Origin: Aptenodytes patagonicus
Taxonomy: Eukaryota > Chordata > Aves > Sphenisciformes > Spheniscidae
Length of the DNA: 64,000 nucleotides
Reading direction: 5' to 3'
Assembly: GCF_965638725.1 (NCBI RefSeq)
Contig: NC_134950.1
Span: 132,695,636-132,759,635, forward strand
This document shows, piece by piece, positions 58,117-64,000 of the stretch (positions are counted from its first letter, which is position 1; each line of letters opens with the position of its first letter). The notes under the pieces were generated by a model. It ran no database searches. It saw only the letters and a list, made by a program, of their open reading frames with translations, and had not been told where the DNA came from. Position numbers and translations under genes: made by a program.

Positions 58117-59650
58117 CGGGAGCGGAGGTGGGTAGCATCCCACATGTAGCGGGGTGCTAGGTGCTACACTATCATCTAACCAAGAAGGACCGGGACAAAA
58201 AAAAAAACCTACCCACCTCTGTGTGAAAACAGACAGACGTCATGCTGCTGATGGCCATTTTCAGATTTTTTTTTTTTTTTAAATTAACTCAGATTGGGAA
58301 AAAATAGGACCACTGCATCCTGTCTTAATAGAGAAATGTCAAACAGTGTTTGCCAGTAAGACTTCCATGTGGCTGTGGATGGCAACTTGCTCTCCATCAC
58401 AAATGCGACGTTAAGCTACTGGAAACTGAATTTCACTAACCAGGAATATCGTGTAACAATTACCTCGACTTAGCACTGTTAAACCTACATGTAAGCTCTT
58501 CAGGGTCTTTGTCTTTAAACCTTCTCAGCATAAACACGAAGCATATCTTGGATGCGGTGTTTATAGAGACTTTTATTACAATGTGAACTTTGCAAGTGTT
58601 GTATCCACGTAAGCGATGACTTCAGCGACATTAAGGTTAACTATACACCTTCGTGGGTCGAAGGAGCAAAGGACCTTCAGTAAGTGCTTTAAAGATCAGC
58701 AAATCAGGCAAAAAAGCTGGTTAACTTCACCTTTGGGCTAAGACCTTTGGCTGTGTGTGTCTGTGTGCATGCACGGAAACGCAAGCAGTCACAGCAGGCC
58801 TGAAACTGCAGACCACAAAGGCCAAACTTGACAAATAAACTGTGAAATAGCCAAGGAGCTCTCTCCCAGGAGAAAGTCAGACAAGGATGGAAGATAAAGA
58901 AGGAACATATTTCCGTATTTTTCACCTCTGTCGAGCTGACTGGGCTCTGCGTGACCCCGAAGGGGCTGGGACAGCATCGGTTACCTGCCTGAAACCACAG
59001 CGTGACCACGTACACATTGCCTTCACTCTGATTTCCACACTGGAAGGTCTTTTCGTTTTCATCCCCTTGTCCACCTGACCACCATCATTCAGTTACCGGT
59101 CATACCCTGTCCTCTCTCCCCCTCTCTCCCGCTCGCTGTTTCCACCATCATGTCTGGGGTACCCCCCAGTGTACATTCTCACTTTTGTATCGCTGTAAAT
59201 CAGATCTTGGAGTAGGGCATTTATGGATGCTCATTCATGCTGTGTAATGTACATGTATTTTTGTTTTTCAGAAAGTTTGTTCAACTATATTAGCTCTGAT
59301 AGGAGTCAGGGTAATTATATACTTATTTATTAGCAAGCATTAAAGAGCAAATTTCACATGGGAAGCATATTAAATGTTATGTGAAAAAGAGTCTATAACA
59401 GAAGAAAATGAAACAAAGGATGTGCAGAATTCAGGACTAAAAGCCTCAAATCAAGGTGTTATTTTCATACAAGCCACTCTTTTCTGCTTCGCCATTGATG
59501 CTGTACACAACTGTTTGAAATGTTTGAGTTATCTGTACTAGTGACGGCACTGCAACAGCTGCACTTACACTGGTGCTTCGGTAAAGGTTAAATAAAGGTG
59601 GATGTTGCGTTATAATGATAATGCATTAAAGTAATCAAGAAAGGGATACA
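58117..59650 (+). other. COLQ: COLQ 3' UTR
   Basis: About 1.5 kb from the stop codon to the likely cleavage region after the AATAAA at 59591. It contains T/A-rich runs (58198-58208, 58266-58281) and a CT-rich stretch near 59110-59132. The 3' limit is inferred from the poly(A) signals. Confidence 0.6.
59591..59596 (+). promoter_or_regulatory. COLQ: likely poly(A) signal of COLQ (AATAAA)
   Basis: A canonical AATAAA about 1.48 kb after the COLQ stop, followed by a GT-rich stretch (GGTGGATGTTGCGTT). A second signal, ATTAAA, lies at 59624-59629, and an earlier ATTAAA at 59339. Confidence 0.65.
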
Positions 59651-60410
59651 ACTTTTACCACCTGTATAGAAGACTTTAACTCTGCATGTCCAAAGTGATA
59701 CTGGAAATCACCAATCAAAAAAAAACAAAAACAAAATTAGTGTACTCTTTGTGGCTACCGCTTACCTGGGCTCTTTATGCTGCTGTGAAGTCAAACCACC
59801 AGTATCTGTAGCCCAGTTCAATAGTTCAAAATTTTTCTTCTCGTTGCATTTTTTTTTTTAAACAGAGGTCTTAATGAAAGGTCAAGGAACCACTGGGCCA
59901 AGGAACTTGCCCGACACAAGCTCTGGAAACCTGGGCACGAGCACAGCTGCCTTTTGATTTCCTGTGCTTGTGCAAGCGGCGGGTTCCAGCAGCGTCACAG
60001 CACGCGGGAGCGTGTATCCCGGCAGGAGGCTCCCGGGGACAGCCACATCCTCAGCGCCACGTCCTGCTGGCCAACCCTCCGGCTGAACCTCTGGCAGCAT
60101 CTGCTGAGTGTTACCATCCTGGGCTTGGAGAGACTTCATCTGAACTCCTCACCTTCTCCAAGGAGTTCATCTCTACCCCCAAAAAAAGCTGGAGTCTTTG
60201 AGAAATTTAGTAATCCCAGTGGCCTTTCACCTTCAGTTTTAAGTCGCATCATTTTTAAAAGCTCCTACCTCCGAAGGACATTGAAGTTGCAAAGCCAAGC
60301 GCACGGAGGGGAGGAAATGTGAACAGGAGTTGTGATTGCATAGGTAAAATTCTACTATGCTGCACATGTTCAGGAAGGGGTGCCTCACTCTGGTCAGAAA
60401 ACGTTCACAA
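59651..60410. other. convergent intergenic spacer
   Basis: About 0.75 kb between the presumed 3' ends of COLQ (+ strand) and a minus-strand neighbour. It has an A-rich run (59719-59735), a T9 run (59851-59859) and a less AT-rich part around 59880-60180 with overlapping chance open frames. No gene is seen. Confidence 0.5.
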
Positions 60411-60430
60411 AGCATGGATTTTAAATAGAC

Positions 60431-60436
60431 TTTATT
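60431..60436 (-). promoter_or_regulatory. minus-strand poly(A) signal (AATAAA), distal
   Basis: TTTATT on the + strand, so AATAAA on the minus strand. It is the outermost of two minus-strand signals and would end a transcript coming from beyond position 64000. By human synteny (EAF1 converges on COLQ) this could be EAF1. Confidence 0.4.
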
Positions 60437-62818
60437 AATACAGCACAAACAATTCAGCATCTTAACAGAAAGAAAGGAATGTAAATATAAGGGGAAAAAA
60501 AAAAAGACATGAAACAAGTTTCTTACTACCATTACTGTCTTCTTCCCCTCAGATGATAAAGCAAAAGAAAAACATCTGGTAGGGTGTTAAGTACATATGA
60601 TTTTAAAAATGGCAAAAAAAATTTTTTTTCCTCCTTATAAATAAAAATAATTCCTCCTTATTTCTGACATACCTGCTTTATTATTAATCAGGGATTCTTC
60701 AGCTGGATGGTGCCTGGTCTGCTGTGAATTATCTTCCCTCCTTCTCTGAGTTTCTTAACACATTGTGGCTAGTCTGGTTCAAAAGTTAATTGAGGTATTT
60801 CAGTTCCTTGGCCTTTCGTAGCAGCAAATGCTTGCAGGGAAGTTTTTTAATGATTAGTATGCAACTCCAGAGGAATACAAAAATAGTATGAGCTTACACC
60901 ATGTGCTGTATTAAATGTGTACTAAAAATCCAGCTTGCACTTAATATATGATTAAATATATGTAGTTACCTACTGCGTGTATTAGCAGCTCATGTCAATA
61001 AATCATGCTACCTTAGTTTTGGTATGTCCTTACTTTGACTTACTTCATTTTGGGTTTAACAACACAGTTTTTAAATATAATTACGTAGTTTAAGATGATG
61101 GGGAGGGAAAAAAACCAGTGCCTCCTCTCCCACGCCTGCTGCCTCTCCCTGCCTGCCGCTGGACCCGGCTCTGTGCAGGCGCACCGGCGTGCACAGCCCA
61201 GGAGTGCGACTGTGCATCCCCGCACCCGCTCTTGCTGCTGCCTCAGCCCCAAACTGACCCATGCAACACACCATGTGCTTTCATTGATTTCTGATTGTAA
61301 TCGGTGTCACATAGACTACTTTTAATAAGGCTTTGGGCTGTTGTTTGGGGGATTATCTCCTCTTGCTACCCCGTAACGTACTGACTGGTTTGTAACTCCT
61401 ACCAGAGGCTGAGATGACGTCTGCAAACCAGAAAACAACGGGGTTGGGTGCTGATGGACGATGGGAACAGCGATGTTGGCACCTAGGGTCTGGTCACTCC
61501 CAGCAGCCGGCACCCAGGCTTCGGGAAGAGGCTCCTGCCTTACAGTAGCAGCCAGAAAGTCTGTCCGCCCGAGGCTTTTGTGTACAACAGGGCATCCCAG
61601 AGAAGGGCAGTGTTGTCTGTCCCCAGGGGCAATGGAAGTGTATTGACAGCCAGAGAATGAATGAGTCTTTGGGGCGGTATATTTTCTGCCTGTCCTTTCT
61701 AAAAGTTCAGCTTCTGTGACATTCACCTCTCTGGCTTCCCAGATGCCTACGTCATGTCTCTCTTCACTTCAGATCATTCAAAATTGTAGGTGCCAACCCC
61801 GTCCTTGCCCATAAATCTGGCCATGCAGCTCATCCCCTCCTTTCTTTGTTCTTATGATTTCCTTTAACGGCACCAAAGTTCATACCCTTTGTAGCCCCTC
61901 CAAAACCCTGCAACGCCCTCGCTGCTCTGCAGGCACTGGGTTTCGTCAGCTTCTTTTTCAGCCTCTCACGCCATCCCTTTTCTAACATCTTCTGCATGTC
62001 GCAGCCCCGCAAATGTCACAGCAAAGCCCCTTGGCCACGGCTCTTACCTTCTTAAAGGATGGCTTCTTAAAGAAGTCAACCTCAATGTCTCTAAAAATCA
62101 CGTGGTGTAATTCCCATTTCAATCCCATTGATTTGGACAAGGGGAGAGGGGATTGGTGGTTATCCTTAAACTGGGAGTCCCCCAGAACAGGCACTGTCCT
62201 TGAGCACCAGCTGTTTATGGGTAATAACAGTAGTAAGTCCCCGGTTAGCTGCTTTTGGGAACAATTCAATAGCTTTGGCACTCTGCTGCCACATAAAATC
62301 AGGGCATGTATTAAAAAAAGAAGACCAAAATAAACCCAAGAGAAGTAAACCAGTGCTGTGCTGTGATTCTTCAATGATACTCAAGTGTATTATGCAGGCA
62401 AGGCAATGCCGCAAGATCTTTAAAGAGTTGTTGGAAAAATCATGTTTTAATTCACAAAGGGTGAGGCAACAGAGAGCACTTTGTGATGGACTTTCAAGTT
62501 CTTCCTCTGATAGCTTTTGCCTAAGGAGATGGATACAGCAAAGCAAGCGTCCCTTCCCTGGAAACCATTCTCTTGCATGGAAAGCACCGAGTACTGGGCT
62601 ATTGAACTCTGCTACAGGCAACGTAAGGTGCTGGCAGAAAGACAAACTAAAGCAGGCAGCTAGTGAATGTAAAATTGGGATCAGGAATTCGGTTCAGAGT
62701 AACTGATGCTTATTGATCTGGTAAGGGACCGTGCAACTTGCAGACTGTCTGAGTGCTGCCAAACCTTAATCAAAGAGAAAAAAGGAACAAAGCCGAAGCA
62801 AATGAGCCATTTTGTGTC

Positions 62819-62824
62819 TTTATT
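62819..62824 (-). promoter_or_regulatory. minus-strand poly(A) signal (AATAAA), proximal
   Basis: On the minus strand the context is GTGTTCAATAAAGACACAAA, a canonical AATAAA in mRNA-like sequence. It could be a proximal poly(A) site of the same convergent neighbour. Confidence 0.45.
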
Positions 62825-64000
62825 GAACACGGTCAGTGAAAAAACCCCACTGTATTAATGCATTCAGTTACATGCCCGGCAATGTGCTCTTTGCTGCAAA
62901 CTGGGGGTCCTCTGTACTGAAGGCTGGTGTCACTCCAGGTCTGAAGAGGCCAAAGCAAAACCTGGACACATGCTTTCATTGCATCAGTAATTACTGGGGC
63001 GTTTAGGAGGAAGGCCCTGAACCAGCCCAGCCGAGGAAAGGCTGCGTTTGAAAAGGTAGCCAGGTCAAATTATGTTAGAGGAGTGTACTCCTGCTGGAAA
63101 TTACATTAGTGGCTATTTCCCTCCGTCCGCCCCAACAAAATCTTGGCGCTTAAAAAGCACTGAGTTATAGCTCTGGCCTTTTAGGGCTTTTAATTCACTC
63201 TGACAGTTTCCTGTGCATCTGATGGAGGCTCCGGTTTGGATGCACAATGTTCTCGAGTAAGAGAGAATAGGGTTCAAACAGCTGTATTTTGCTGCGGCCT
63301 TCTCACGCGCTACTGAACAAGTAGCCCTCCCTGCACGAGGTACTGCTCAGCATTTTCTTTGGGAAAAGAGGGGGAAAGAGAACCATGGAGCTGAACCTAT
63401 CAAACCCTCCCATAGCAAAGCCAAGTGGTACTGCAGGGCACTGCGGTGCCGTCGTGCTCAGGGCAGGAAGGGGCCTCGTGCCACACGTGCATCGGAGCAT
63501 CTCACACTCTTCAGGAAAACCTGTCTGCCGGGCTGTCCCCAGGGCCAACGCTACTGGCCAACGCATCTCCTGCAGGATACAGGGAAGGATAAAGCACTCC
63601 CCGCGCTGTTTTGCAGGTGCGGCCAGGAGTCTGCCTGGCTGGTGTGTGACAACACAAAGGCAGAGCCTTGACAGAGCAGGAATCTGAGGTAACGGCATGA
63701 TAAATCAGCCAGGAAGAAGGGGATGTAACACTAACCTCCTCACACAGCAGTGCGTTTAGTATATTTAGAAACTCGGCAACTGATGACCCTCTCTCAGCCG
63801 GTCTAAAGTGTCACCGTTTAATAAGTGAACGAACTGACATCAGCATTAAATTCTAGCCTCTGGCAAGATGTATGTGTTTGACTCTTGGGCCAGGCGTGGG
63901 GGGGAAGCTTTCAGGATTCATCCTGGAGAGGAGACAGAGACCTGTCAGGATCCTCAGCATCCCCCATGCAGGGGGAGCAGTGCGGGGACAGTTATTCACC

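Larger units (their letters stand above)
60411..64000 (-). other. presumed 3' UTR or flank of a convergent neighbour, no coding exon seen
   Basis: I searched the minus strand for the Ser/Asp-rich C-terminus of EAF1, the neighbour expected from human synteny, and did not find it. Open frames of 106 to 168 codons at 61982-62706 exist on both strands at once, have no domains and are taken as chance. The AATAAA signals at 60431 and 62819 are the only support for a minus-strand transcript. Confidence 0.35.

Noticed and set aside
62166..62706. Open frames of 159 (minus) and 168 (plus) codons over the same bases
   Set aside because: Both strands are open at once with no domain or composition typical of protein; the expected EAF1 C-terminus is not there.

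Overview
This is a vertebrate nuclear window, most likely from a bird. The evidence is long introns with GT-AG boundaries, two recognisable vertebrate genes in the order known from human chromosome 3p25 (HACL1 then COLQ, same strand), and a solo LTR of a type I know as abundant in neoavian genomes. There are no bacterial-style operons, and almost all long open frames are chance frames in introns or intergenic DNA.

Layout. 1-3048: the last four coding exons of HACL1 (peroxisomal 2-hydroxyacyl-CoA lyase) on the + strand, ending in a PTS1-type tripeptide SNL; the 5' part of the gene lies before the window. 3049-15619: about 12.5 kb of HACL1 3' UTR plus intergenic DNA with no gene I can support. 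15620-58116: the complete coding sequence of COLQ (collagen-like tail subunit of asymmetric acetylcholinesterase) on the + strand in 17 coding exons. All junctions join in frame to give 456 residues (human form: 455, from memory). Intron 1 is 13.7 kb and holds a candidate alternative first exon and a CpG-rich patch; intron 11 holds a 640-bp antisense solo LTR with a 5-bp target duplication. 58117 to about 59650: COLQ 3' UTR ending near an AATAAA. From about 60400 to the end: no coding exon seen, but two minus-strand AATAAA signals fit the 3' UTR of a convergent neighbour. From human synteny this would be EAF1, whose coding part would lie beyond the window.

How the genes work. HACL1 is a thiamine-diphosphate enzyme of peroxisomal alpha-oxidation; the window holds the part with the cofactor motif. 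COLQ trimerises through its collagen domain, binds catalytic AChE tetramers through its N-terminal proline-rich (PRAD) segment, and anchors them in the synaptic basal lamina through heparin-binding motifs and a Cys-rich C-terminus. The two genes are neighbours by conserved synteny and have no known functional link.

I found no new biological system. The observations most worth checking are the candidate alternative COLQ first exon at 19735-19840, the non-B-DNA-prone tract just upstream of the COLQ start, the antisense LTR with an internal (AAT)20 repeat, and the series of short inverted repeats at 27966-28023.
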